Source: Strigamia acuminata
Taxonomy: Eukaryota > Arthropoda > Chilopoda > Geophilomorpha > Linotaeniidae
Length of the DNA stretch: 60,000 nucleotides
NCBI GenBank assembly: GCA_949358305.1
Contig: OX442320.1
Location: forward strand, 9,752,259 to 9,812,258
Reading direction: 5' to 3'
Shown: positions 33,850 through 45,024 of the stretch, in pieces
Position numbering within the stretch: position 1 is the first letter of the stretch
How the letters are laid out: each line of letters opens with the position of its first letter
Notes under the pieces: generated by a model
What the model saw: the letters and a program-made list of their open reading frames with translations, nothing else
Told to the model about the DNA's origin: nothing
The model's database searches: none
Translations under genes and position numbers: made by a program

Positions 33850-34069
33850 ATCTTTGCAAGTTCGTAGGCAAATTCCGAGATGGCGCCACCGTTTTCGACG
33901 TGATTTTTCAGTGCGATTCAAAATGAATTTGTTTCTTTTGTCTGACATGTAGTAATATCACTTCTTTAAAACTAAAGGGATTGATGGTAAGAAATTTAAT
34001 TTTTATTCGAGTTTTAATGAATTCTTTGATAATTAAGACGCTTTTTGGACCGATTTCGCTTGGAAATTA
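33850..34069. other. 5' flank of the PMS2 fragment
   Basis: It contains a 38-bp direct repeat (33,852-33,889) of the sequence at 32,690-32,727. The two copies bracket the PMS2 fragment. The repeat includes TTCCGAGATGGCGC, which resembles the AGATGGCGC form of insect CTCF sites; binding is not shown. Confidence 0.4.
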
Positions 34070-34309
34070 TTGGCGCGAGATGGCAGCATTGAAGCGGAAA
34101 TAGCGCCCGGGAGTTGAGAGTTCATCGAAATGCCTCATTAAATATTCATCGTGGTTTTGAAAGTTTGAATCAGAAAACGGCGTTTTTCGATGGTTTGAAT
34201 TTCCAAATCCTTTCAGGAATTTTAATGAGACGTACTACAGGATGCAAACGGATTATGTTCTTAGGTAAGTGGCATTTTCTGCTATCATGCACCTATAGAT
34301 TAATTATTT

Positions 34310-34905
34310 AGGTCTACGTGATTTAGGCCTACATATTTTTCTTCGTTTATCGATTTAGGCCTACATATTTTTTCAGGCTGACATGTTTATTCATGCTTAC
34401 TTTTTTTTTCAGGCCGACATGTTTGTTTATGCCTACACATTTTTTCAGGCCAACATGTTATTTTAGGCTTACATATATTTTCGTTGTTTTTAGATTTATT
34501 AGGCCTACATATTTTTTCAGGCGTATCTATTTTTTCGTTTTTAGATTTTAGGCCTACATATTTTTTCGTTGTTACTAGATTTATTAGGCCTACATATTTT
34601 TTCGCTGTTTTTAGGTTTATTAGGTCTACATATTATTTCGTTTTTAGATTTTAGGCCTACATATTTTTTCGTTGTTACTAGATTTATTAGGTCTACATAT
34701 TATTTCGTGGTTTCTAGATTTATTAGGCCTACATATTTTTTCGTTTTTAGATTTATTAGGTCTACATATTTTTTCGTTGTTTCTAGATTTATTAGACCTA
34801 CATATTTTTTCCGTAGTTTCTAGATTTATTAGGCCTACATATTTTTTCGTTGTTTTTAGATTAATTAGGCCTACATATTTTCTTTTTTTTAGTTTTAGCG
34901 GCCGC
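34310..34905 (+). repeat. Degenerate tandem repeat, about 36-50 bp, TTTATTAGGCCTACATATTT
   Basis: More than a dozen imperfect copies of GATTTATTAGGCCTACATAT followed by TTTTTCGTTGTTTCTA fill the putative first intron of the plus-strand transcript candidate. Confidence 0.8.
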
Positions 34906-35425
34906 TATCTCCGATACGGATAAACAACGTTGGACTTACAAGCTGCTCGCACAAGTACGGCAAGTTTAATTTTAATTTTAGTTATTGCTTTAATATTTAT
35001 GCGGGCGTTTTATTTTTCTCATTATATTTTTTTAATCGTACACTCTAATTAGTCATTTATATATTTTTCATTGTCTACAGTTTCCGTCGGCATTGCTTAT
35101 GACGATGAACTTTTGAACATGAGCTGCTTTCAAGGGTAAGTTACATTTTTGTTAGTTGTTGCTTTCTTAGTTATTAATTAATTGCTTTGGTTTTTCTCTT
35201 TTTTATTTTTTTTAGTTTGCTATATTTTTGATATTTTATGTATATATTATTTGGTCCGTGAATTGCGTATTGGATTTTTTAGCTTTATTTGTTTCATGTT
35301 TTATTTATTTAAGTTTAATTTGTGTTGTCCAGATCTGTCCTATGTTTTATTGTATCCTTTTTGTATTTCAGAGTCACCAGACTGAAGGATGAAGACGTCA
35401 AGAAGACTTCAGGTAACATTATTTT

Positions 35426-35454
35426 CCAGGGCCCAGAATTGGTCACTCTGGGTC
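35426..35454 (+). ncRNA. Conserved RNA hairpin downstream of a donor site (copy 1)
   Basis: The arm AGGGCCCAGA pairs with TCTGGGTCCT (10 bp, one G-U) around loop ATTGGTCAC. It starts 15 nt after the donor G|GTAACA at 35,411. A second copy at 48,516-48,543 on the minus strand preserves the fold with two compensatory pair changes. It may be an intronic splicing-control structure or a small RNA precursor. Confidence 0.4.
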
Positions 35455-35499
35455 CTAACATGCAGGCAAATTGAGAAGACTACTGGCAGAAACTTGACA

Positions 35500-35645
35500 T
35501 TTATATTTTATGTATTCATTATTTTATATTTTCATTATTTTATATTTTATATTTTCATTATTTTATATTTTATATTTTCATTATTTTATATTTGATGTAT
35601 TCATTATTTTATTTTATGTATTCATAATTGTATTCAATCTTTATT
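35500..35645 (+). repeat. ATTTTATATTTTC low-complexity repeat
   Basis: Imperfect copies of TTCATTATTTTATATTTTAT. No coding sense. It lies in the 3' part of the plus-strand transcript candidate. Confidence 0.75.
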
Positions 35646-35849
35646 TTATTTCCTTCTCTTCTTCTCCTTTCTCCTCTCTCCTCGTCGTCTTTCCTCCTTC
35701 CCTTCATTTCTCCTTCTCCCCTTTTCCTTTTCTTTCCTTCTTTCACTCTTAACTTTTCCAGAAAATAAAATCTCCATTGCCAATTTTATTAAAAAACTTT
35801 GAAAAAAAAATTACTTTGCATGTATGGGTAATATCCAGGGGTGAGAAAA

Positions 35850-37080
35850 ATGACTAGCAACAGGATGATACCTAATGGTAAAGCTGTAGTGGCTAGCAAC
35901 AGGACGATACCTCATGGCAAGGACGTAGTGACTAGCAACAGGACGATACCTCATGGCAAGGACGTAGTGGCTAGCAACAGGACGATACCTCATGGCAAGG
36001 ACGTAGTGACTAGCAACAGGACGATACCTCATGGCAAGGACGTAGTGACTAGCAACAGGACGATACCTCATGGCAAGGACGTAGTGACTAGCAACAGGAC
36101 GATACCTCATGGCAAGGACGTAGTGACTAGCAACAGGACGATACCTCATGGCAAGGACGTAGTGACTAGCAACAGGACGATACCTCATGGCAAGGACGTA
36201 GTGACTAGCAACAGGACGATACCTAATGGTAAATGTTCAGGGGTAAGTAAAATGACTAGCAACAGGACGATACTTCATGGTAAATTTAGGGGTAAGCGAA
36301 ATGACTAGCAACAGGATGGATCTTAATGATAGGGGTGTGACTAGGGGCAGGATGGATCCTAATAATGGGAGTGTCGTGACTAGCAACAGGACGATACTTA
36401 ATGATAAACGTTCAGAGATAAGTAAAATGACTAGCAACAGGACGATACCTAATGATAAACGTTCAGGGGTAAGTAAAATGACTAGCAACAGGACGATACC
36501 TAATGATAAACGTTCAGGGGTAAGTAAAATGACTAGCAACAGGACGATGCCTAATGGTAAACGTTCAGGGGTAAGTAAAATGACTAGCAACAGGACGATA
36601 CTTAATGGTAAACGTTCAGGGGTAAGTAAAATGACTAGCAACAGGACGATACCTAATGGTAAACGTTCAGGGGTAAGTAAAATGACTAGCAACAGGACGA
36701 TACCTAATGGTAAAGATCCAAAAGTTAGTGAAGTGACTAGCAACAGGATGATACCTAATTGTAAACATCCAGAGATTAGTAAAGTGACTAGCAACAGGAC
36801 AATTCCTAATGATAGGGGTGTGCAGTTACTAGCAACAGGATGATGTCTAATGGTAACCTTCCAGTGATTTGTGCATTGACTAAGGTCAGCAGAATATCCA
36901 ATGGTACACTTCAAATGGTTAGTATATTGACTAACAACAGGATGGTGCCCAATAGAAAATTTCCAATTGTGACTATATCGATTAACAGGACAATACCTAA
37001 TGGTAAACTTTCAACAGCAAGTGCTAATGGCAAAATGGTACCTAATGGCAGAGTACAGACTACTAACAGCAGAGCATACT
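35850..37080 (+). repeat. Minisatellite with 39-bp then 51-bp units (GACTAGCAACAGGACGATAC)
   Basis: From about 35,850 to 36,210 eight units of 39 bp are nearly identical. From about 36,237 to 36,800 the same core is in 51-bp units with an added AACGTTCAGGGGTAAGT. Diverged units continue to about 37,080. Both periods are multiples of three, so long frames (TSNRTIPHGK or TSNRTIPNGK repeats with NRT sequons) are open on either strand. No start context, signal peptide or flanking exon supports a protein, so I treat it as satellite DNA. Confidence 0.8.
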
Positions 37081-38205
37081 TACAAGTATAGAACAGTGCG
37101 TAGTGGTTCGACACAGTGACTGGCTGCAGGAGTTATTTATGGCAGAACATAGATACTCACGATAAAACAGGTGCCTACTGGTAAGAAACAGTGACTAGCA
37201 ACATGACTATACATAAACAGAAAATACACATCAATGCAATAAGCAGAAAGGACAACACACATACAATAATATACAAAGAACTGTTTTCGTTTATGTTAAT
37301 TCATACAAACTTACAAAAAAGTCAAAGTATAAATCTGAACCCACTTAAGCCAATAGTGCAAAAGTAGTTTATATATTTACTTTAATGTTAAAACACACTG
37401 AATAGGATCAAAATAATAATAATTTATAGCTACTGTTTCTACTAGTCAATCTATGCTCGCTAATTACAGTCAATACATAACGAATTACCACCAATACAAC
37501 AATTTCATTCAATACATGCTGCATGAATAAAATAAGAAATAGCAAAGTGCTGATTTGTATCCGGTGAGATACCACCTTCGTGCGAATCAATAACCATTTT
37601 GTATAAATTCACACACCCTTGATAAAGGATTATTCCTAGGATTATTAGTTCGTTGCAACAAGGATAAAGAAAATACCTTTGTAACCAGAACTTCATTGCA
37701 TCGCCAGCAACAGCAATACTCTACTACGGTAAGAACACATGTTTAAACTAATGTTTTGTCCATTTGTGTAAAAACAAGTTTTCTGACCAGCCACTGGTGG
37801 TAGAACAAGGTGTAGATGGCACAATGTCCTTTTCATTCGACCGTTCTACATTCTAAGTTATGCCAGCACTGTCAGCTGTTTTTAAAACTAGGAATGTCCA
37901 AAAAAATAACCTATTTCAGCTATAAATACAATATCACTGCAAACGGAAGACACGTTTTTATGTGCGATATACATATAAAAAAAACATGTTTTATCTATCA
38001 CGTTCTATTTCTAAGCAGACCAAACCTTATTAAAATGCAAACTCAATTCTACATTTTTGCATTTAAATAAAAATAAAATAACATTTCCTAACAAGTTAAT
38101 ACTATATGCACACTTAATCTTCTCTTTGGGATGCTGACGAGTGATGAGTTGTGATAAGACTTCTCCACAAGACCATCTTCATTTTACAAGTTTTTTGGAG
38201 GACAT
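37081..38205. other. AT-rich, nothing recognised
   Basis: No ORF with codon structure, no RNA gene and no obvious repeat, apart from faint continuation of the minisatellite core to about 37,200. Confidence 0.4.
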
Positions 38206-38335
38206 TTAAACTGTATCAAATCTGGCCCATAATATCTCATCCGGTATTTTCGCTGAGTTGAATCTTTCTGCTAAAAATCTCATTTTCATTTTCACTTCAA
38301 TTTTCTTCTGACCCGCTCGGTGTAAGTCGTAGAAC
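38206..38335 (-). pseudogene. Orphan last exon of an unidentified protein gene
   Basis: After a clean acceptor (TTTGCAG at 38,336) the frame reads F-Y-D-L-H-R-A-G-Q-K-K-I-E-V-K-M-K-M-R-F and ends D-E-I-L-W-A-R-F-D-T-V-stop. Charged helical composition looks like genuine coding sequence. I could not find the upstream exons or assign a family. It may be a live gene with distant exons or another relic. Confidence 0.35.
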
Positions 38336-38914
38336 CTGCAAAGAAATATTTACAATCTTCTTAACTTTTTATATTTCTTATCTTATGTAGGAAGTGTAAA
38401 CTAAACTTTAGAAAACATGTTAAACTTTGTTTTTTAGTCCAATTTACGTCACTTAAAAGAAGGAAAAATAAGATAAAATAAAGAAAAGTTCGTTAACCAA
38501 ATCATAAACTAATCCGTTTTGCGTTTACTTTGTACACCCCCCCCCTTTTCCTGTATTTCTACGTCCAAATTCGTCGTGATTTTTACCGGGCCCCTTCTGG
38601 TGGTATTTTCTCTAAGCAACGACAAAATGGTGGCAGTTTTATATTATAAAACCACTAGAGACAAACTACAAAATTTGTAGTCGTTTATTCCAGCAAATGT
38701 ATACGAAGGAAAACATGCGGAACTGAAGTTGCAATTTATTTCAGTCGTAATAATTGTGAGTGTAAAATTGTAGAATTTGCTTTTCATTCATTCGTCTATC
38801 CATTTTTTTTTGTATATTTTAAGGAATGTAATTTTTACACTAGTTTGTAAACTGCAGTTTTCAGTATTTAGTCGTGAAATGGCCTCAACAACAAACTTAA
38901 CAGCGCCAGCCATA

Positions 38915-39400
38915 CATTCAATAGCGAATGTGACAACACCGAGAGAATAAGCAGCCAAGAAATTAGCACAGAAAAATATGTTTAATACGGAAACATCATA
39001 TTTTGAATGGTTTATTTCAACGTAAGTAGAAATTGAGATTACTGATTAATGGTATCATGGTATCCCCTTACCAACTTTTCAACTAATTTTTACTTCACTT
39101 ATGTTCTCAAGTGGTGATATTAAAAATTGATTCATTTCTTGATTAATAATTCTAATTTTTCATTTTCCAGATAATTAAAACTCGAACTTTGATTAAATGA
39201 CCGAGTTAGCTAATGTAAGAAAAGCGTGAATTTTCAACAAAATGCTCGTTTTCTTTACGGGAAATAACCCGTACGATTTATTTCTACTCCAGCAAAGAAG
39301 GAATAAAATGTAGGAATCTTTACCACTGATAATTTACATTTTTTTATTTCTAATTACGTAGATAACCGGAAAAATTCAGCTTAGTTGGAAAGTTGTTCGG
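38915..39400 (+). pseudogene. CutA-family pseudogene, copy 1
   Basis: At 38,915-38,970 the frame reads H-S-I-A-N-V-T-T-P-R-E-stop-A-A-K-K-L-A-Q, matching the conserved start of CutA (AYVTTPNEEVAKKLAQ) but with an in-frame stop. Downstream exon relics (K-T-R-T near 39,178; I-T-G-K near 39,362) align with copies 2 and 3 in the same order. CutA is a small trimeric protein tied to copper tolerance and, in animals, to acetylcholinesterase handling. Confidence 0.7.
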
Positions 39401-39649
39401 GAAAATAAACTTCAATTAAGGTCTATTCGTCATTTTCTTGTTATAATTTTTTTAAGTCTTTTTCTCCGGTCTTTAACCTCCTTTTCTGAAACTAAATTCG
39501 AATTAAGGTCAGTACTAACTCTAAAATTAATTGGTACTAAATCAAAATGACAAAACTACGGTAACTCTCACTTCTCAATCACTCAAAACATGATTCAACT
39601 CAAATAAATTGTTTTCTAATCTCTAGGTTGTCGCATTTTTCGCGGGAGA

Positions 39650-39975
39650 AGGACTTTTTGCGAACGAATTGTTTTCGGTCCAAATCTAATGTTTGCTTCG
39701 CGATATCTTATCAAAAACCATCATAAAATGGTCAAATTACATCCGCCGTACAACAATTGTGAGATGCAAATTGACAGGTTTTATATACAAAATGTTGACA
39801 ATTAATTAGAAATCAATCAAATTAGATTTTTCAGCATCTGCAACTGCAAAGAAATATCTTTTCTTTTGTTCACAGCTTGCCCCGGCTACGGGGACGCCAT
39901 ATTTACGAACGGCGTGGAGCGGACAACAAAACAGTGCAATTTGAAGAATTTCACATACCATTCCAAATATCAAAA
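39650..39975 (+). pseudogene. Relic of an unidentified gene that accompanied CutA, copy 1
   Basis: Sequence here parallels 44,355-44,622. Shared parts are ATGGTCAAATTACATCCG, then an acceptor and a block whose best frame reads D-N-K-T-V-Q-F-E-E-F-H. The two copies differ by indels that break any common frame. Family not recognised. Confidence 0.4.
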
Positions 39976-40603
39976 AGCTGAATCTATGCCAAATTTTTAT
40001 AGGTTTTTGTAATTCTTGTTTCGTGATGGAAGTTTAAACTACTTTCAAAACAAGTTAAATTTTGGATCGGAGTCCAAAAAAAAGGAAAATGGAAGAAAAC
40101 AAAGAAGTTCCGGCTTTGGAATTTGACAGATTCGAATTCGAAATAACACACAAAACTACCAGCTAAAATTACCAGCAAACAATAACTTTCACACCAAGAA
40201 TAACTCTAATGATTATTTTGTTAATTATTTTAAAATACAAACCTTTGAAAATCGTAAAAAGCGGCCGCCGTGACGTCGCTGACGTATTCAAACAACAGCG
40301 GCCATTGGTGACGCCATCCCATAATGAACGACGAAGCGGATGGTTACAAGATGACTCACAGCGTGAACTATCGCGTGGTCATCCGCTCTTTAAAAACGAA
40401 GGGATTAAAAATGATACAATTTTACGGAATATCTAAACGACGAACTTAAAATAAAGATTTGATGGAAAAATTGTCCAAAAAGTTTGCTTAAAATTGACAA
40501 ATCTTATTGATTTTCTATCGGAGGGACTTCTTTTTCAAACTGCGCGCGCATTTCGTTGTCGAAACAACAAAATGGCTGACTTGGTAATGCTGTATTTGTA
40601 AAC

Positions 40604-40978
40604 TGTATATGGACGACGCACGTTTAGTGCGGAATGGCAACTGCGTGAACGGAAATGAATAAGCGATTACTAAGTTTTACAAAAATTTAACCATCAGAGA
40701 AACAACGTGTATTAGGTACGAGTTTTGTTTGTTTAAAAATGTTTTAAACATTAGTTATTATTTTAATTAATTAGCTAACCACTGTGGTTGTAGGTGAAGC
40801 TGTGAACGGCCAGCCAACGATTCTCGTGCTCGTAGCAGGTGTCTTCATTAAGTTCCAGGAAAAACCGTCGGCTCCGTTTCGTCAAAGTTTTGTGCTCACT
40901 GTTCAAAAAGATAAATGGAAAGTCGTTACACATTGTTTTCGGTTTCAAGAAACAGTCACATACAAGTATTTTATATAA
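40604..40978 (+). pseudogene. NXT1/p15 (NTF2-related export factor) pseudogene
   Basis: Exon relic 40,604-40,715 reads L-Y-M-D-D-A-R-L-V-R-N-G-N-C-V-N-G-N-E, matching the p15 L-V-W-N-G-N region, then a TAA stop at 40,660-40,662. After an acceptor (GTTGTAG, exon from 40,794) the last exon is open: G-Q-P-T-I-L-V-L-V-A-G-V-F and F-R-Q-S-F-V-L-T, ending C-F-R-F-Q-E. This corresponds to the C-terminal beta-sheet of NXT1, which pairs with NXF1 in mRNA export. The N-terminal helices are absent. An ATG followed at once by a donor near 40,572 could be a remnant of exon 1. Confidence 0.75.
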
Positions 40979-41065
40979 CTTTACCAAATGTTTTTTAAAA
41001 ATTATTTTATTATGTGATTAACAAAATCGTAAATCGCTACAAGAAACGCAAAAGCACTGGCAAAC

Positions 41066-41680
41066 ATTCAATAGCTTATGTGACCACACCGAGCGAAGAA
41101 GTAGCCAAGAAATAAGCCCAGTTAAATATACTTAACGTAATAAACCGTGATCATGCTCTAAAAATATCATACTTTTAGTGGTTTACTTGAAAGGAAGCTC
41201 GTGGCAACTTGTGTCAATATAGTGTCAAAAATCATTTGAATGCAAGTTGAAATTGAGATTTAAAAAGAAAAATTGAATTAAACTAAAATAAGGTATGTAT
41301 TTTTACAGATACGAATGGAAGAATGAAATTAATGAAAACAACGAATCTCTCATGGTAGGGATATTAAAATATTAATTCCCTTTTTTGTTTCATTAATTCT
41401 TAATTTTTTATTCCAGATACTGTAATTAAAAGCCGAACTTCGAGAATAGATGAAATGACGAGTTACATCACGTGAGCAAAGCGTGAATTTCCATTCGATT
41501 TCAAATAAAACGCTCGTTTTCTTTCGGGAAAATCCTCGGTACGAAGTTTGCCAAGTCTTTCAACTCCGGTAAATTAGAAATAAAAAAAATATACAATTCT
41601 TTAGCACTCACAATTTACGTTTTTATCTCTAGATAACCGAAGGAAATGCAGCATATTTGAAATGTATAATCGAAGTCGTT
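41066..41680 (+). pseudogene. CutA-family pseudogene, copy 2 (best preserved)
   Basis: Four exon relics are in order. 41,066-41,110 reads S-I-A-Y-V-T-T-P-S-E-E-V-A-K-K then a stop. 41,309-41,354 reads Y-E-W-K-N-E-I-N-E-N-N-E-S-L-M with good splice sites. From 41,417 comes V-I-K-S-R-T-S-R-I-D-E-M-T-S-Y-I-T then TGA. From 41,633 comes I-T-E-G-N-A-A-Y-L-K. These match the CutA strands YEW-K-G-K-I, M-I-K-T-R-T and G-N-x-x-Y-L-K-W-I. The segment encoding the N-L-I-P region is lost. Two in-frame stops show it is dead. Confidence 0.85.
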
Positions 41681-41699
41681 CCAGACACCAAGCTTATGT

Positions 41700-42090
41700 A
41701 AACAGAAATTTATTCAAATTTCAATAAAGCTCAACGAAGAATTTACTACTTTATTTGTCAATATTTACTTGTCAAATTTTTAACGCTAACCCAGGCCATC
41801 AGGACACTTGTGGGCATTCACACACTCACTTTTCCATCTACCGGTACTTCTTTCTATTTGAACTTTTGGTGGTCCCATCCACTTTTCTATCTCACACACT
41901 TAACATCACTTTTTAAATATTGACTCGCTCTACTAATGACAAATCGTGACAAAACATCACTCACTGGAAATGCAAAGCTAGAGCGCGCAAAACTACGTTT
42001 CGTCTCCTAGCGTTAAATACTCTGTAATTGAATAAATTGCGCCTTTATTACTTTTTTTGCAGTATTGTTTGAACTAATGGCTGCGTGCAC
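41700..42090. other. Nothing recognised
   Basis: AT-rich spacer between the CutA copy 2 relic and the P450 relic, with no ORF or repeat that I can support. Confidence 0.35.
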
Positions 42091-42094
42091 CGTT

Positions 42095-43860
42095 TGCCAT
42101 ACGAGAGGCAGGTTGTACCGATTGTGGTTAGGTTTGAAACCGTATCAGCGTATCACGTCGTTTTTCATGCCGAAAATGTCGATTTTTGCTCGTCTCTTTA
42201 TTTATTCCTAGGCTATTTTGACGAGTAATAGTCACATATCTAAGTCAATTGACTACAATTTCCTTCAACCAACTGGCTTGTTGATAAGGTTTTTATATTA
42301 ATTTCTAGGAATTTCTGCCTCGTTAAACCCTAAATAATAAACTTTAATGTTTTAGCAATGGTACAAAATGGCGCTCCAGACGAAAACTGCTCACTCAATC
42401 CATCGTTTCATTTCCGAATTTTGGAGGATTTTGTATCAGCTTTCAATGAACAAGCCGAGGTCCGAGGTGTTGGTTAATAAACTGAGAATTGAAGCTAAAA
42501 AATCTTCATTCCAAGTCTTTCCGCTCATGACACTTTGCACACTCGACATTATTTGTGGTTAATAAGTTATTATATATTATTTTACTCGTGTTTTTAATGT
42601 TTTCGTAGATGCAGTCATGGGTCGACATGACATGTAAATGCTCAAGGCTGCGATAATTCACTTTTTGTAAAAGCTACTGAAAGGTAGAAAATAGAGTGCC
42701 AACACATACAATATTCAGACTAGTGTTAATTATTGATTTGATTTCTTTGCAGGATTCAAGAAATTATTCATTCGAGGCAAATGCGAATCACTGTGTGGCC
42801 GGATTGGGTATTTTGCTTCACGAAAAGTGGCAAAGAGCATGCGCAACGTTTACAGATTCTTCATTTCTTTACAAATCAAGTACGAATTTAATTACTGATA
42901 TTTCAAAGTGGTAAATTGCATTTAATATATTCAACTTGTTTTTAGGTGATATCATACAAGAGAAGAAAGCGGAATGGCAAAATAGAGAAAAATCGCACTC
43001 GGATTTATTTCCACGATATCCTTTGCTCGGTTTCTCGATTTACTCATCGAATTAAGCTGCATATGGTGGCCGCAATATCACTCATTTGGACATACGAGAA
43101 GATGTCATGTTCGAAGTTCCGCTGCCATTAGCTGGGCTCTGTATTTACTCGGATCCCATCCTCATATTCAAAGCAAAGTCCACGAAGAAATCGATTCCGT
43201 ATTTGTTTTTTGTTTCAATTTGAGAAATCTAGATTTAGTTGTTGCTAATTTTCTCCAGAAAGGTGATAATCACACGAAACTTGTGTCATCCGATGATACA
43301 AAGGAAGTGAATTATTTAGAACGTGTCATCAAAGTAAATAAATAACAATTATTATACTTTTTAGTAGAAAAAAAAATTAATTTTTGATTTGTTTACATTC
43401 TAGGAATCACTGCGACTTTCTTTTTCTATCAGTGCCAATATTTGCACGTTACTTACAGGAAAACGGAATTAGTATTGCTATTGAAATTGCTTTTTATATT
43501 ATAGTTGCAATTCGTGATCATTTTGTTCAATTTCAGAGGATTATACCATTCCTTCTAGAGTTACAGCCAATGTTTTATCCCACATGTTGCACAGACATTA
43601 AATAATTTTTCCGGATCCGGAAATGTTTGATCCAGGTAGATTTCTTAAGAAAAATGTGCAGGAAAGGAACCCCGAACGCGTGTGTGCCCTTCTGCACCAA
43701 GAAATTACATCGGTCAGTCCAAATATCTCGAGATAAATCACTAAAAACTATTTTACTCATGTTTTTTAATTCATGTCGGGTCAAACGTTTGCGTGGATGG
43801 AAGAAAAAGTGGTTTTGATTCGCATTCTGAGGTCATTTCTTAACGAATCAATGTAAACAC
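42095..43860 (+). pseudogene. CYP4-type cytochrome P450 pseudogene without heme cysteine
   Basis: Exon relics in order: G-R-L-Y-R-L-W-L-G-L-K-P (42,110); F-H-F-R-I-L-E-D-F-V-S-A-F-N-E (42,405) to T-L-C-T-L-D-I-I-C (42,555); A-V-M-G-R-H then stop (42,612); R-Q-M-R-I-T-V-W-P-D-W-V-F (42,777); G-R-N-I-T-H-L-D-I-R-E-D-V-M-F-E (43,072); A-I-S-W-A-L-Y-L-L-G-S-H-P-H-I (43,125); Y-L-E-R-V-I-K (43,315) and E-S-L-R-L (43,405); F-D-P-G-R-F-L (43,628); M-E-E-K-V-V-L-I-R-I-L-R (43,798). The oxygen-binding I-helix segment (G-H-D-T-T) is deleted between F-E and A-I-S-W. The heme loop reads S-A-P-R-N-Y-I-G-Q, with Tyr (TAC, 43,706-43,708) in place of the thiolate Cys and one Gly lost. Several frameshifts. 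Not functional. Confidence 0.9.
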
Positions 43861-44019
43861 TGCAGAACTGATTATAAGGCCGAGAAATGGGATTAAATAA
43901 CGCTTGAAACCCGAGAGAAATTCCGTGTAATAATTGATTAAAATCAAGTGATTTGAAATGAAAGTAAAAATGCCAAAAGGTTCATTTTTCGTTTAATACC
44001 TAATTCTAATTTTTCGTTT

Positions 44020-44310
44020 TCAGGATGATTAAAACTCGATTAAATAACGAGTTACCTAAAGTGAGAAAAGCGTGAATTTTCATCGATTTCAACAAAAATG
44101 CTCGTTTTCTCGATGGGAAATAAAATAAGCCGTACGACCGAAGTTTGCCAATTCATTTATTTCTACTCCAGTAAACAAGTAATAAAATCTAGAATTCTTT
44201 ACAATCTTTACCACTGATAATTTGCAATTTGCATCCTTTTTATTTCTAATTACGTAGATAATCCGAAGAAATCCAGCTTACTATTAGTTGGAATGGATTA
44301 GGAAAGTTTC
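44020..44310 (+). pseudogene. CutA-family pseudogene, copy 3 (3' exons only)
   Basis: M-I-K-T-R-L-N-N-E-L (44,032) and the following roughly 250 bp align closely with copies 1 (39,178-39,385) and 2 (41,430-41,650), including CGTGAATTTTCA, ATGCTCGTTTTCT and CTAATTACGTAGATAA. The 5' exons are absent. Confidence 0.65.
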
Positions 44311-44354
44311 CCTCGCACAGGCGAGAAATCAATCCACCTCCGATCGAGTGATAT

Positions 44355-44625
44355 CATTTTTTCAGCAACACGAAAATTTAGAGAAATGGTCAAATTACAT
44401 CCGTCTTACAACAATTGTGAGATACAAATTGACAGGTTTGATGCAAAATGTTAAGAATTAATTATAAATTAATAACATTACCTTTTCCAGCATCTACACC
44501 TGCAATGCACATCTTTTCTTTTGTTCACAACCTGCCGCGACTACGGATCGCCTTATTTACAAATAGCGTGGAGCGTGGACAACAAAACGGTACAATTTGA
44601 AGAATTTCACGTACCATTATAATCG
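44355..44625 (+). pseudogene. Relic of the unidentified CutA-accompanying gene, copy 2
   Basis: Homologous to 39,700-39,965. One frame after the TTTTCCAG acceptor at 44,490 reads Y-L-Q-I-A-W-S-V-D-N-K-T-V-Q-F-E-E-F-H. Family unknown. Confidence 0.4.
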
Positions 44626-44639
44626 ATGTGCTATTTCCT

Positions 44640-45024
44640 CCTCTCAGTCAATCTTCCTTCCTCCTTTTCTGTATTTTTTGTTTTCTTTCGGTCATTAGTT
44701 CCAAGATCCAGGCAGAAATCAATAATGACCTTTGTTTACTTTGTACATCAAGATGGCAGCCATCGGTTTGCGCTATCCCATGTTGCATTGCGCGAGATTA
44801 CTATTATTAGATAATTTAATAACGTTTAAATCAATAGTAGGCGAATGGTATGCATTTAAATAATGAATTTAAAATTTCGTTGCTTAGCAACTCTTTTGAG
44901 AATTTTGTATTTAAAGTTTTTATCATCAGGTGGCGGCACGGAGGAAGTTGGAATTTTTTCTCTCCGCCGAGATGCCTGGACAGAAATCGCCGTTGCGTTG
45001 CGCGTGAGTTGCACCGTGGCATTT
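44640..45024. other. Nothing recognised
   Basis: Two GATGGCAGCCAT/GGCGGCACGG motifs only; no coding signal. Confidence 0.3.

Larger units (their letters stand above)
34070..35790 (+). other. Candidate multi-exon transcript, probably noncoding (plus-strand copy)
   Basis: A putative first exon ends at 34264 (TTCTTAG|GTAAGT). Internal exon-like blocks are at about 34,897-34,950 (TTTTAG acceptor), 35,087-35,137 (CTACAG ... GG|GTAAGT) and 35,372-35,410 (TTTCAG ... TTCAG|GTAACA). A polyadenylation signal AATAAA lies near 35,764. Joined exons give no long frame of recognisable family, though short coding-like stretches (AYDDELLNMSCFQG) exist. The 5' end and the last exon with its hairpin have a diverged inverted copy at 48.5-49.4 kb, so the whole unit was duplicated. 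It could be an lncRNA or a decayed protein gene. Confidence 0.4.

Noticed and set aside
35841-36843. Possible NRT-sequon repeat protein (TSNRTIPNGK) on the plus strand
   Set aside because: Unit lengths of 39 and 51 bp keep all frames open equally; no leader, no flanking exons, and the minus strand is just as open. Treated as satellite.
40320-40440. Short ORF starting MNDEADGYKMTHSVNYR
   Set aside because: Only about 40 codons, no homologue recognised, and in a region of decayed sequence; not enough to call a gene.
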